Shown here: positions 17,963 through 26,372 of the stretch, in pieces
Layout: each line of letters begins with the position of its first letter
How positions within the stretch are numbered: position 1 is the stretch's first letter
Source: Treponema sp.
GTDB taxonomy: Bacteria > Spirochaetota > Spirochaetia > Treponematales > Treponemataceae
Direction: 5' to 3'
NCBI GenBank assembly: GCA_012520945.1
Contig: JAAYNH010000104.1
Coordinates: forward strand, 1-64,000
Length of the DNA: 64,000 nucleotides
The notes under the pieces: model-generated
Told to the model about the DNA's origin: nothing
What the model saw: the letters and a program-made list of their open reading frames with translations, nothing else
Database searches by the model: none
Translations under genes and position numbers: made by a program

Positions 17963-18951
17963 ACGAAAAAAATAATTTTCAAAATGCTAAGAAAGCAGAA
18001 AATGATATTAAAAGAGAACAAAAAGCTCAAATGTTACTGAAAAAATCTATGGACCCTGTAAATCGCTCAAAAGCCGGATTAAAAAATTTCGGCGGTATTT
18101 ATTCTTGGCCCATGGGCATTTGGTTTACTTTGTTTTTTGTTGTGCCATTGCTAATAATTTTTATTTACAGTTTTTTGAAAAAAGGTCTTTACGGCGGTGT
18201 TGAATGGGAACTTTCCTTCAACGCATACAAGCAAATGTTTAATCCGAACTATGCTATTGTATTAGCTCGTACTCTGTGGATTTCATTTATTTCCACATTA
18301 ATTACGATTGCACTTGCTCTTCCTTGCGGTTATGCAATGGCACGCAGCCGTTACCAAACTCTACTTTTGTTCTTAGTTATCATACCATTTTGGACAAACT
18401 CTTTGATTCGTATTTTTGCTTGGATGAGTGTTTTAGGTAATGACGGAGTTATTACGCAGATTGTAAATTATATTGCAAACATTTTTGGTTTTAACAACGC
18501 AAATATTAAACTTTTATATAATAAACAAGCTGTTGTTCTTGTATCCGTTTATATGTATTTACCGTACGCAATTTTACCTATTTTTACTGCAATTGACCGC
18601 TTTGATTTTTCTCTTTTAGAAGCTGCAAGAGATTTAGGTGCAACTAAACCTCAATCTATGATAAAAGTACTTGTGCCTTCAATTAGAAGTGGCATTATTA
18701 CATCTATTATTTTTACATTCATACCGATTTTTGGTGCATATACGGTTCCGCTTTTAGTTGGTGGAAAAGATTCATATATGATAGGTAATATAATTGTTGA
18801 TCAAGTAAATAAAACACGAAACTGGCCTTTGGCTGCAAGTTTTAGTGTAGTTATTACAATTATCAGTACGGCAGGCGTTTTATGGATGATGAATTCAACC
18901 AAAAAAGACATAGAAATGAAAACTACTAAAAATGACGGGGAGGTAAAATAA
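17959..18951 (+). CDS. potB: spermidine/putrescine ABC transporter permease PotB
   Basis: 330 residues with about six membrane helices and a charged ~45-residue cytoplasmic N-terminal extension (ENDIKREQKAQMLLKKSMD) that is longer than usual for PotB. The EAA loop contacting PotA reads SLLEAARDLGATKPQSMIKVLVPSI. It starts in an ATGA overlap with potA and ends 2 nt before potC. It forms the inner-membrane channel together with PotC. Confidence 0.94.
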   Translation: MNEKNNFQNAKKAENDIKREQKAQMLLKKSMDPVNRSKAGLKNFGGIYSWPMGIWFTLFFVVPLLIIFIYSFLKKGLYGGVEWELSFNAYKQMFNPNYAIVLARTLWISFISTLITIALALPCGYAMARSRYQTLLLFLVIIPFWTNSLIRIFAWMSVLGNDGVITQIVNYIANIFGFNNANIKLLYNKQAVVLVSVYMYLPYAILPIFTAIDRFDFSLLEAARDLGATKPQSMIKVLVPSIRSGIITSIIFTFIPIFGAYTVPLLVGGKDSYMIGNIIVDQVNKTRNWPLAASFSVVITIISTAGVLWMMNSTKKDIEMKTTKNDGEVK

Positions 18952-18953
18952 TA

Positions 18954-19826
18954 ATGACAAAAAATCCTTTTCGCATATTAATTACGCGTATAAATACAAA
19001 AAGACCTACAAATGAACCTGCCCGTCACGCTCGTCGTGCTCTTAAGCATAAACCTTTTTCATTTTCAAATTTGATTATGATGATTACTTTTGCTTTTTTA
19101 TTTTTACCTTTATTAGTAATTATTATTTATTCATTTAATGAAAGCAAAAGTAGTGATTTTACAGGTTTTTCAATGATTTGGTACAAAAAACTGTTCTTTG
19201 ACTCACCAAATTTATGGGCTGCACTTTTGAATAGTTTTATCATTGCACTTTCTTCTTCTGCTGTTGCTACAGTTTTAGGAACATTGGCGGCACTTGGCAT
19301 AAGTTGGTATAAATTCAAAGGCAAGCTTTATATTCAGGCAATCAGTTTTTTACCGATGATTTTACCGGAAGTAATAGTAGGTGTTTCCACTTTAATTTTT
19401 TTCAGCGGAATAAATGTGCCTCTCGGTTTATTTACAATTTTTGCCGCACACACAACATTTTGCTTGCCTTTTGTTTTTTTAATGGTAACCGCTCGCATTG
19501 ATGAATTTGATTTTTCAATTATTGAAGCAGCTCATGACTTGGGAGCTACAGATGTACAAACTATGTTCAAAGTTATACTGCCTGCAATTATGCCGGGTGT
19601 ACTTTCCGGCTTCATGATGAGTTTAACACTTTCATTAGAAGATTTTATAATTACATTTTTTGTTTCAGGACCGGGCTCAACAACATTGCCACTGTACGTA
19701 TATTCAATGATTCGCTTTGGTGTTTCCCCTGTAATCAATGCTTTATCTTTTATAATGATTTTAGGCACATGTATCGTTGCATTCAGTTTACGAAGATTTT
19801 TAAAAGTTATCGCCGCAAGCAAATAA
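18954..19826 (+). CDS. potC: spermidine/putrescine ABC transporter permease PotC
   Basis: 290 residues, six predicted membrane helices after a basic ~35-residue N-terminus. The EAA loop is SIIEAAHDLGATDVQTMFKVILPAIMPG, as expected of PotC. A Shine-Dalgarno (GAGG) overlaps the end of potB. potD follows after 54 bp with its own ribosome site. Confidence 0.94.
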   Translation: MTKNPFRILITRINTKRPTNEPARHARRALKHKPFSFSNLIMMITFAFLFLPLLVIIIYSFNESKSSDFTGFSMIWYKKLFFDSPNLWAALLNSFIIALSSSAVATVLGTLAALGISWYKFKGKLYIQAISFLPMILPEVIVGVSTLIFFSGINVPLGLFTIFAAHTTFCLPFVFLMVTARIDEFDFSIIEAAHDLGATDVQTMFKVILPAIMPGVLSGFMMSLTLSLEDFIITFFVSGPGSTTLPLYVYSMIRFGVSPVINALSFIMILGTCIVAFSLRRFLKVIAASK

Positions 19827-19880
19827 TTACTTAAAATTACCAAATTATAATTTGGAAAAATATTTTATTAGGAGAAATAA

Positions 19881-20915
19881 ATGAAAAAAATGACATTGTT
19901 AACAACTGTTGCTTTGTGTATTTTATCACTCGTTAGTTGCAAAAAAAACGATGGAAAAACACTTTATTTTTTCAATTGGACCTATTACACTCCCGACAGT
20001 GTGATTAGGGATTTTGAACAAGAATTCGGCGTAACCGTAAAACTTGACAATTATGCTTCAAACGAAGAAATGTTTGCAAAGCTAAAAGCCGGAGCTACAG
20101 GTTATGACCTTGTTGTACCTTCTCAAGATTATGTTTCAATCATGATTAAAGAGGGAATGTTCAGAGAAATTGACCATTCAAAATTGACAAATAAAGGTAA
20201 TATTTCCGATGCAATTTTAGCAAAAGCAACTTATGATCCGGAAATGAAATTTTCAGTACCGTATTATATGGGTGCCGCCGGTATAGCTGTAAACAAATCT
20301 AAAGTTACGGAATTTGAACGCAGTTGGAGTATTTTTGGAGACAAAACATTCAACCAACGCATGTGTATGTTGGATGATATGAGAGAAGTTATCGGTGATG
20401 CATTAGCATATTTAGGCAAAAGTGTAAACTCTTTGAACACAGATGATTTAGCTGCGGCACAAAATCTCATTATCAATGAATGGAAACCTAACTTGGTAAA
20501 ATTTGACGCTGAAGGTTTTGGAAAATCATTTGCTGCCGGAGATTTTTGGATTGTTCAAGGATATGCTGAAGTTGTTTATGCAGAAGTTCCTGAAGAAAAA
20601 TGGCATGATATTGAGTTTTTTATTCCACAAGAAGGTGGTCCTTGTTACATAGACTCATTGTGTATCTTAAAAGATGCAAAAAACTATGACTTGGCAATGG
20701 AATTTATTAACTATATCCATCGTCCGGAAGTTTATGCAAAATTTTTAGATTATTTCCATTTTCCTCCATTTGTAAATACGAAAGCTGCTGAATTTATGGA
20801 AAAAAAGCCACACTATACAGCTGATCAAATGGCAAATTGTGAAGTAAAAGAAGATTTAGGCAGTGGCTTAGAAAAATATGACGAACTTTGGCAAAAAATT
20901 CGTTTCACTGAATAA
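19881..20915 (+). CDS. potD: polyamine-binding lipoprotein PotD
   Basis: 344 residues. The signal peptide ends in the lipobox LSLVSC (Cys about 20), so this is a membrane-anchored periplasmic lipoprotein, as in other treponemes. FFNWTYYTPDSVIRDFEQEFG is the PotD signature. Acidic and aromatic residues that clamp the polyamine amines are spread through SQDYVS, DFWIVQGYAEVVY and GGPCYIDSLCILKDA. Strong AGGAGA 7 nt before the ATG. A clear intrinsic terminator follows, so this is the last operon gene. Confidence 0.95.
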   Translation: MKKMTLLTTVALCILSLVSCKKNDGKTLYFFNWTYYTPDSVIRDFEQEFGVTVKLDNYASNEEMFAKLKAGATGYDLVVPSQDYVSIMIKEGMFREIDHSKLTNKGNISDAILAKATYDPEMKFSVPYYMGAAGIAVNKSKVTEFERSWSIFGDKTFNQRMCMLDDMREVIGDALAYLGKSVNSLNTDDLAAAQNLIINEWKPNLVKFDAEGFGKSFAAGDFWIVQGYAEVVYAEVPEEKWHDIEFFIPQEGGPCYIDSLCILKDAKNYDLAMEFINYIHRPEVYAKFLDYFHFPPFVNTKAAEFMEKKPHYTADQMANCEVKEDLGSGLEKYDELWQKIRFTE

Positions 20916-20944
20916 TTAAGTAAAAATTAATTTTTAAAATTCTA

Positions 20945-20999
20945 GGACACTTAAAAATAACACAAAAAAAATTTGTGTAAAAAAATAAGTGTCCTTTTT
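20945..20999 (+). terminator. intrinsic terminator of potABCD
   Basis: GGACACTTA (20945-20953) pairs perfectly with TAAGTGTCC (20986-20994). Nested inside is ACACAAA/TTTGTGT (20960-20966 with 20972-20978). The stem is followed directly by TTTTTT. Confidence 0.9.
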
Positions 21000-21084
21000 A
21001 TATTTTAAAAAAAACTATATTTTACCTATCTAATTTAATTAAACTCAAACTTTTTTTTTCCGATACTTGATAAGTGAGGTTGTC

Positions 21085-22308
21085 ATGAAAAAGTTAACTG
21101 TTATAATTTTGATAATATTTTTTTACACTACACTTTTTGCTGAAGTATTTAAATTTCAATTTAATGAAAGTGATGCATACAGAATTTTATCAACCGTTCA
21201 TGAAGATGTTTATCTAAATGGTAAACTTTCTCATAAAGCTGAAATTATCAATCGAATTTCAGTTGAAGTAAAAGAAAAAAATGTTGATGGCAGTGCTTTA
21301 CATAGTGCAAGATTTATGACAACTGAAAGAGCTAGTCGTACATCTAGCGGAGAACCTTTTAGCTGGAGCGATGAATATTTTAGCATGTTTAACAGAAGTC
21401 CAAACGGCTTTTATGAAATTGATGATGAATATTTTATGCCGGTTGTTAGAAACGTTCCTATTTTTTTAAATGAAGATATAAAAATTGGGCAAAAGTGGAA
21501 AGCAAGCGGATATGAAGTTCATGACCTTCGTCGTAGCTTTGGAATTGATACTCCTTTTAAAGTTCCTTTTGAAGCAGACTATACTTATGCTGGTACCGTA
21601 CAAAATGATAAAGGCGACACTTTGCACATTATCAAAGTAAAATATACATTAAATTACGAAAGTCCTAAATTAGATAAAAATTATTCGGGAAAAAGTTTTG
21701 AAGAACAAGATGTACCTCAATATACTTTAGGATATTCCGACCAAACAATTTATTGGGATAACAAGCGTGGTATGATTAATAATTATAATGAACATTTTCG
21801 TATTGTTATCGAAACACGATTCGGTAATGTTTTAGAATTCAAAGGTACGGCAGGCAGTGAAATTACAGAACGTAATAAATTAACGGATGAAACTTTGAAT
21901 GAAGTAAAAGATCAAATTGCACAACTGGATATCCAAAATACTGAAGTAAAATCTGATGATACAGGTATTACAATTAGTTTGGAAAATATTCAATTTATGG
22001 CTGACAGTGAAATTTTACTTGACAGCGAAAAAATAAAATTACAAAAAATTGCACTCATATTAAAAAATTTTCCAAACAATGATTTACTCATTTCAGGACA
22101 CACTGCCCTAGCCGGCACCTTTAATGCAAGACAACAATTATCCAAAGCAAGAGCTATTAGTGTTGCACAATATTTAATCGACTTGGGTGTGAAAGATGAA
22201 TACCATATTTTTACACAAGGATTCGGTGCAGAAAAACCTGTTGCTTCAAATGATACACCGGAAAATATGGCTAGGAATCGTCGCGTTGAAATAAAAATTA
22301 TGAAATAA
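21085..22308 (+). CDS. OmpA-family outer-membrane/periplasmic protein
   Basis: 407 residues from the ATG at 21085, which has GTGAGG 5 nt upstream; the longer frame from 21067 lacks a ribosome site. A signal peptide (LTVIILIIFFYTTLFAE) is followed by a ~270-residue beta-rich domain of unknown role and a C-terminal OmpA peptidoglycan-binding domain (about 295-407: FMADSEILLDSEKIKLQKIA, GHTALAG, QQLSKARAISVAQYL, GFGAEKPVASN, NRRVEIKI). It probably links the cell envelope to peptidoglycan. It is flanked by the potD terminator and the hppA leader, so it is likely monocistronic. Confidence 0.88.
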   Translation: MKKLTVIILIIFFYTTLFAEVFKFQFNESDAYRILSTVHEDVYLNGKLSHKAEIINRISVEVKEKNVDGSALHSARFMTTERASRTSSGEPFSWSDEYFSMFNRSPNGFYEIDDEYFMPVVRNVPIFLNEDIKIGQKWKASGYEVHDLRRSFGIDTPFKVPFEADYTYAGTVQNDKGDTLHIIKVKYTLNYESPKLDKNYSGKSFEEQDVPQYTLGYSDQTIYWDNKRGMINNYNEHFRIVIETRFGNVLEFKGTAGSEITERNKLTDETLNEVKDQIAQLDIQNTEVKSDDTGITISLENIQFMADSEILLDSEKIKLQKIALILKNFPNNDLLISGHTALAGTFNARQQLSKARAISVAQYLIDLGVKDEYHIFTQGFGAEKPVASNDTPENMARNRRVEIKIMK

Positions 22309-22348
22309 TTTTTTGACTTTATATTGAAACATCGTTCCATTTTTATAA

Positions 22349-22380
22349 TTGACAACCTCTTAAAGCATATGATAGTATAA
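22349..22380 (+). promoter_or_regulatory. promoter of the hppA leader RNA
   Basis: Consensus -35 TTGACA at 22349-22354. The -10 is ambiguous between GATAGT (22371, spacing 16) and TAGTAT (22373, spacing 18). Transcription would start near 22383. Confidence 0.5.
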
Positions 22381-22382
22381 AG

Positions 22383-22532
22383 TAATCGAAGTTGTAGGTG
22401 GAGTCTGTCATAAAACACTAAGCAGAAGTAATTGTGTTTTATTAATTTTGATTGCTTGAAAAAAGTAATTTATTAAAGCAAGTGACAAAACTCTTTTGAT
22501 GGCTCATCAATTTATGTTTTGTCTTTTTTTTT
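22383..22532 (+). ncRNA. structured leader RNA upstream of hppA (candidate riboswitch/attenuator)
   Basis: This fills most of a 314-bp gene-free gap. Hairpin 1: ATAAAACAC (22410-22418) with GTGTTTTAT (22434-22442), 9 perfect pairs. Hairpin 2: TTGCTT (22452-22457) with AAGCAA (22476-22481). A long-range closing stem joins GAGT (22401-22404) and GTCA (22407-22410) to TGAC (22483-22486) and ACTC (22490-22493). The terminator 5' arm (22484-22491) overlaps that 3' strand, so closing stem and terminator are mutually exclusive. A further stem-loop (GGC-A-AAGAA...TTCTT-A-GCC, about 22555-22577) lies between the terminator and the hppA ribosome site. I cannot match it to a known riboswitch class. It could instead be a free small RNA. 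Confidence 0.55.
22484..22532 (+). terminator. intrinsic terminator inside the hppA leader
   Basis: GACAAAAC (22484-22491) pairs with GTTTTGTC (22516-22523). Inside is TTGATG (22496-22501)/CATCAA (22505-22510) with loop GCT. A run of nine T follows (22524-22532). It lies 90 bp before the hppA start. Confidence 0.8.
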
Positions 22533-22622
22533 ATTTTACAATTTTTATGCAAGTGGCAAAGAATACATTCTTAGCCCTTCCACATTTTCGATAATTCATT
22601 GCGCTTCAGAATGGAGGAAAAA

Positions 22623-24710
22623 ATGGAGCAACAATTAAAACTATTCTATGGGCTATCGGTATTGGTAGCTGCCTTGGCTTTTGCATTCGCTTTTTACTTG
22701 TATCTTTGGGTAAAAAGACAAAAGAGTGTAAATAAAAAAATTATTGAAGTTGCTACTTTAATTAGAGAAGGTGCAAATACTTTCATGGCTCGTGAATATA
22801 AAATCCTTGCGATTTTTTCGCTTACTGTTGCAGCTATTATTTTTATTCTTTTACCGCATCCTATTTGGAAAGGTAATATATTAACAAATCTTACAATGGC
22901 AATTTCATATCTTTGTGGTACAATCCTTTCAGCATTAGCAGGAAAAATCGGTATTTTAGTTGCAAGTCTTTCAAACGCTCGTTGTGCCGAAGCTGCACAA
23001 GATGGAATTAAACCTGCATTTATGATTGGTTTCCGTGGTGGAGCCGTTATGGGCTTGATTGTTGTTGGTTGTTCTCTTTTTGGTGTTGCTACTGTTTTAT
23101 GGCTTGTTAATGATGCTACAATTCTTCTAGGTTTCAGCTTCGGTGCATCTTCTTTGGCACTTTTTGCTAAAGCCGGTGGTGGTATTTTTACAAAAACTGC
23201 AGACATTGCTGCTGACTTAACCGGAAAAGTTGAATTGGGTATTGCTGAAGACGATCCGCGTAACCCTGCAGTAATTGCAGATAATGTTGGTGATAACGTT
23301 GGTGACGTTGCAGGAATGGGTGCAGACTTATTTGATTCAAACGTTGCAGCTATGGCATCTGCCCTAGTTATTGCACAAAGCTTAGCAGGTGGAATATTTG
23401 ACAATGTTTCTATGGTTTTCTGTTATGCACTTTTAGGTTTGTTTGCTTCGATAATTGGAATTGCTACTGCTCGTATCGGTAAAAATGGTAACCCAACCAA
23501 AGCATTAAACTCTTCAACATATGTAACAACCATTATATTCATGGCATTAACCGCATTGGCTACATACTTTTTTGAAGGTTTTTCATGGCGCATTTGGGGT
23601 GCATCCTCAACAGGTTTATTAGTTGGAATTATTATTGGCCTTACCACAGACTATTTTACAGATGACTCAAAACCTATCGTTAAAAAAGTTGCACGTGCTT
23701 CCAAATCAGGACCTGCATTTACGATTTTATCCGGTGTTTCATATGGTTTTATTAGTGCTATACCTGCTATGATCGGAATTGCCGTTTCTGCATTAATTGC
23801 TTTTAAAATTTGCGAACCAATGGGACCAGGTTATGCTATTTTTGGTATTAGTATGGCTGCTGTTGGAATGCTTTCAATCGTTGGTATGATTATTTCAAAC
23901 GATGCTTACGGACCGATTGTTGATAATGCAAGAGGTTTGGCAGAAATGGGTAATCTAGGCGAAGAAACGATTAAAGTTGCAGATGAATTAGATAGCGCCG
24001 GAAACACAGTAAAAGCCGTAACAAAAGGTTTTTCAATTGGTGCGGCCGGCTTGACTGTAATTTCTCTTTTAGGTGCGTTTATGTCAGAAGTAAACAGTGC
24101 ATTGGCAGCTATTGGCAAAGAATTGATAAAAGGCTTTGACATTATGGATCCAACAGTATTTTTTGGTACATTAACAGGTGCTGCAATTCCTGCTCTTTTT
24201 AGTGCTATGCTTATTCTTGGTGTAGATAAAAACGCACAACGTATGGTTAAAGAAATCCACAGACAATTTAACACAATCAAAGGCTTAAAAGAAGGTGTTG
24301 AAGGTGTAAAACCTGAATATGGAAAATGTATTGATATTGCTACAACAGGTGCATTAAGAGAACTTATTCCTGCAGGTCTTATGACAATCATTGCAACAGT
24401 TGCAGTTGGTCTCATTGGCGGGCCAAAAGCTGTTGGAGGGTTTTTGCTTGGTAACATTGTTAGTGGTTTGCTTTTAGCACTCTTTATGTCAAATGCCGGT
24501 GGCCTTTGGGATAACTCCAAAAAATATATCGAAAGTGGCAATGAAGGCGGAAAAGGTTCTGATGCACACAAAGCTGCTGTTATTGGAGACACTGTTGGTG
24601 ATCCATTTAAAGATACTGCAGGTCCGTCAATTAATACACAAATTACCGTTGTTTCATTAGTTGCTTCTTTACTTTCAACAATTTTTGTAACATTCAGTAT
24701 TTTTGGTTGA
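22623..24710 (+). CDS. hppA: membrane-bound proton-translocating pyrophosphatase
   Basis: 695 residues from ATG 22623, 5 nt after GGAGG (earlier in-frame ATGs lack spacing). It hydrolyses cytoplasmic PPi and pumps ions across the inner membrane through about 16 helices. Catalytic motifs: DNVGDNVGDVAGMGADLFDS near residue 225, DAYGPIVDNARGLAEM, and C-terminal GDTVGDPFKDTAGPS. The GNTVKAVTKG segment has Lys where K+-dependent enzymes have Ala, which by family rules marks a K+-independent H+ pump. Preceded by the structured leader with a terminator, so expression is probably attenuated. Followed by its own terminator. Confidence 0.95.
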   Translation: MEQQLKLFYGLSVLVAALAFAFAFYLYLWVKRQKSVNKKIIEVATLIREGANTFMAREYKILAIFSLTVAAIIFILLPHPIWKGNILTNLTMAISYLCGTILSALAGKIGILVASLSNARCAEAAQDGIKPAFMIGFRGGAVMGLIVVGCSLFGVATVLWLVNDATILLGFSFGASSLALFAKAGGGIFTKTADIAADLTGKVELGIAEDDPRNPAVIADNVGDNVGDVAGMGADLFDSNVAAMASALVIAQSLAGGIFDNVSMVFCYALLGLFASIIGIATARIGKNGNPTKALNSSTYVTTIIFMALTALATYFFEGFSWRIWGASSTGLLVGIIIGLTTDYFTDDSKPIVKKVARASKSGPAFTILSGVSYGFISAIPAMIGIAVSALIAFKICEPMGPGYAIFGISMAAVGMLSIVGMIISNDAYGPIVDNARGLAEMGNLGEETIKVADELDSAGNTVKAVTKGFSIGAAGLTVISLLGAFMSEVNSALAAIGKELIKGFDIMDPTVFFGTLTGAAIPALFSAMLILGVDKNAQRMVKEIHRQFNTIKGLKEGVEGVKPEYGKCIDIATTGALRELIPAGLMTIIATVAVGLIGGPKAVGGFLLGNIVSGLLLALFMSNAGGLWDNSKKYIESGNEGGKGSDAHKAAVIGDTVGDPFKDTAGPSINTQITVVSLVASLLSTIFVTFSIFG

Positions 24711-24735
24711 TAATTAATTAGTAAAATAAAATATT

Positions 24736-24779
24736 CCCAATGTTGCAATTATATTTTTTGTAACATTGGGATTTTTTTT
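24736..24779 (+). terminator. intrinsic terminator of hppA
   Basis: CCCAATGTT (24736-24744) pairs with AACATTGGG (24762-24770), extended by CAA/TTG after one wobble. Eight T follow at 24772-24779. Confidence 0.9.
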
Positions 24780-24884
24780 AAACTTATCCCCCTTTTTCTT
24801 ATCTAAATTATATTATTATATAAAACGCAATATTCAAAAAAAAAATTAAAATAATAATCAACTTATAAAAACAGAGGTATTACA

Positions 24885-26372
24885 ATGATTGAAAAAGATA
24901 TAGTTTTAGAGAAAGCAAAAACAAATTTTAATATTGATTATCTTTATCCTTGGCAACGACTAGTTATAGCAAATATTTTGGATGCCGATAAATATGAAAA
25001 AACTGAATTTGACGAAGATGGAGCCGACCGTGGTAAACAAATTGTACTTTTACCTACAGGGGCTGGCAAAAGTTTATGCTTTCTTATTCCTGCTCTTTTA
25101 CTTTCCGGTCCAACTTTAATTATTTATCCTCTCTTAGCTTTAATGACCGATCAAGAAAGAAGAATGCAAGAAGCCGGTATTAATAGTGTAACTTTTCGTG
25201 GGGGACAATCTAGTCAAGAAAGAATAGATAATTTAAGCAAAATACATACCGGTGCAAAAGTTATTTTAGCTAATCCTGAAGTTTTACAAAATGAAGAACT
25301 TATAAATCAATTAAAACAAATTAAAATTTCTCATATCGCAATTGATGAAGCACATTGTGTTTCAGAATGGGGAGACAGTTTCCGACCTTTTTATTTAACG
25401 CTAGGAAACATTATTGAAAAACTGAATGTAAAATTAATAACGGCTTTTACAGCAACTGCATCACAAACTGTCTTAAATAGAATTTCAGAAATTTTATTCA
25501 AAGGAAAATCACATATTGTTCAAGGTGATACAGACAGAGAAAATATTAAATATAGTGTTATTCGTTCGGAAGCAAAAAACAATTGTGTATTAACACAAGT
25601 TATAAAAGCACAAAAACCGTTAATTGTGTTTTGCCCAACACGTAAAATCACTGAAGAAGTTTCAATCATTTTAAAAGAACATTATAAAATGGTTGAACCA
25701 AAAAAAGATTTAGTACGTTTTTATCATGCAGGAATGGAAAAGAAAGAAAAAGATATTGTTGAAAAATGGTTCTATCCACATGATGAGGGTATTTTAGTTG
25801 CAACATGTGCTTTTGGTATGGGCGTTGACAAAAAAAATATTAGAAGTGTAATTCATTATACTGCACCCATGACAGTCGAAAGTTTTGTTCAAGAAGCAGG
25901 TCGTGCAGGTAGAGACGGAAAAGAAAGTTTTTCAATTGTTATTTGGTCACAAGAGGATTCTCAAAAACGCAAAAATTTTTTAAAAGGAAGTAGAGAAAAT
26001 GTCATGTATGAGTTTGCAGAAAGTAAAAAATGCAGAAGAGAAATATTACTTGAGGCTTTAGGAGCAAAAGAAGAATCAATATGTTCCGGTTGTGATATTT
26101 GTAATAACAGTGCAAAACATTATGCTGAAGATGCAAATATGGTTTTTAAATTTATAAAATGGAATCGTCGTATGTATAAATCAGACGAAACTATTCAAAT
26201 TTTGCACCAAAAAGCAAATAAAAAAACTATTGAGCAGTTTGGTGCAAAACTATGGACACATGGCGACTTTCAGGAAATCATAACCGTACTTCTAAAAACA
26301 AAAAAATTAAAAGTATGTAAGTTTCCATGGAAAGACACTTTAAGTATTAATTATTCTACAAAATATACTTAG
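24885..26372 (+). CDS. recQ: RecQ-like ATP-dependent DNA helicase
   Basis: 495 residues. SF2 motifs: LLPTGAGKSLCF (I), DEAH in IAIDEAHCVSEWG (II), TAFTATA (III), VATCAFGMGVDK (V), QEAGRAGRDG (VI). A RecQ zinc-binding domain follows, with Cys in KKCRREILLEALG and SICSGCDIC. The C-terminus is short and has no HRDC domain. It unwinds recombination and replication intermediates in a 3'-5' direction. SD AGAGG 8 nt before the ATG. The last 17 bp overlap the end of hslU tail to tail, and no terminator is visible between them. Confidence 0.9.
   Translation: MIEKDIVLEKAKTNFNIDYLYPWQRLVIANILDADKYEKTEFDEDGADRGKQIVLLPTGAGKSLCFLIPALLLSGPTLIIYPLLALMTDQERRMQEAGINSVTFRGGQSSQERIDNLSKIHTGAKVILANPEVLQNEELINQLKQIKISHIAIDEAHCVSEWGDSFRPFYLTLGNIIEKLNVKLITAFTATASQTVLNRISEILFKGKSHIVQGDTDRENIKYSVIRSEAKNNCVLTQVIKAQKPLIVFCPTRKITEEVSIILKEHYKMVEPKKDLVRFYHAGMEKKEKDIVEKWFYPHDEGILVATCAFGMGVDKKNIRSVIHYTAPMTVESFVQEAGRAGRDGKESFSIVIWSQEDSQKRKNFLKGSRENVMYEFAESKKCRREILLEALGAKEESICSGCDICNNSAKHYAEDANMVFKFIKWNRRMYKSDETIQILHQKANKKTIEQFGAKLWTHGDFQEIITVLLKTKKLKVCKFPWKDTLSINYSTKYT

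Noticed and set aside
22496-22512. TGATGGCTC in the hppA leader resembles the 3' core of fluoride riboswitches
   Set aside because: The required 5' GGxGATGG core and pseudoknot partner are absent, and the bases form the perfect inner stem of a terminator.
22694-24748. Long antisense open frames of 236 and 280 codons on the minus strand of hppA
   Set aside because: They mirror the codon pattern of the coding strand, have no ribosome sites and show no recognisable domains.
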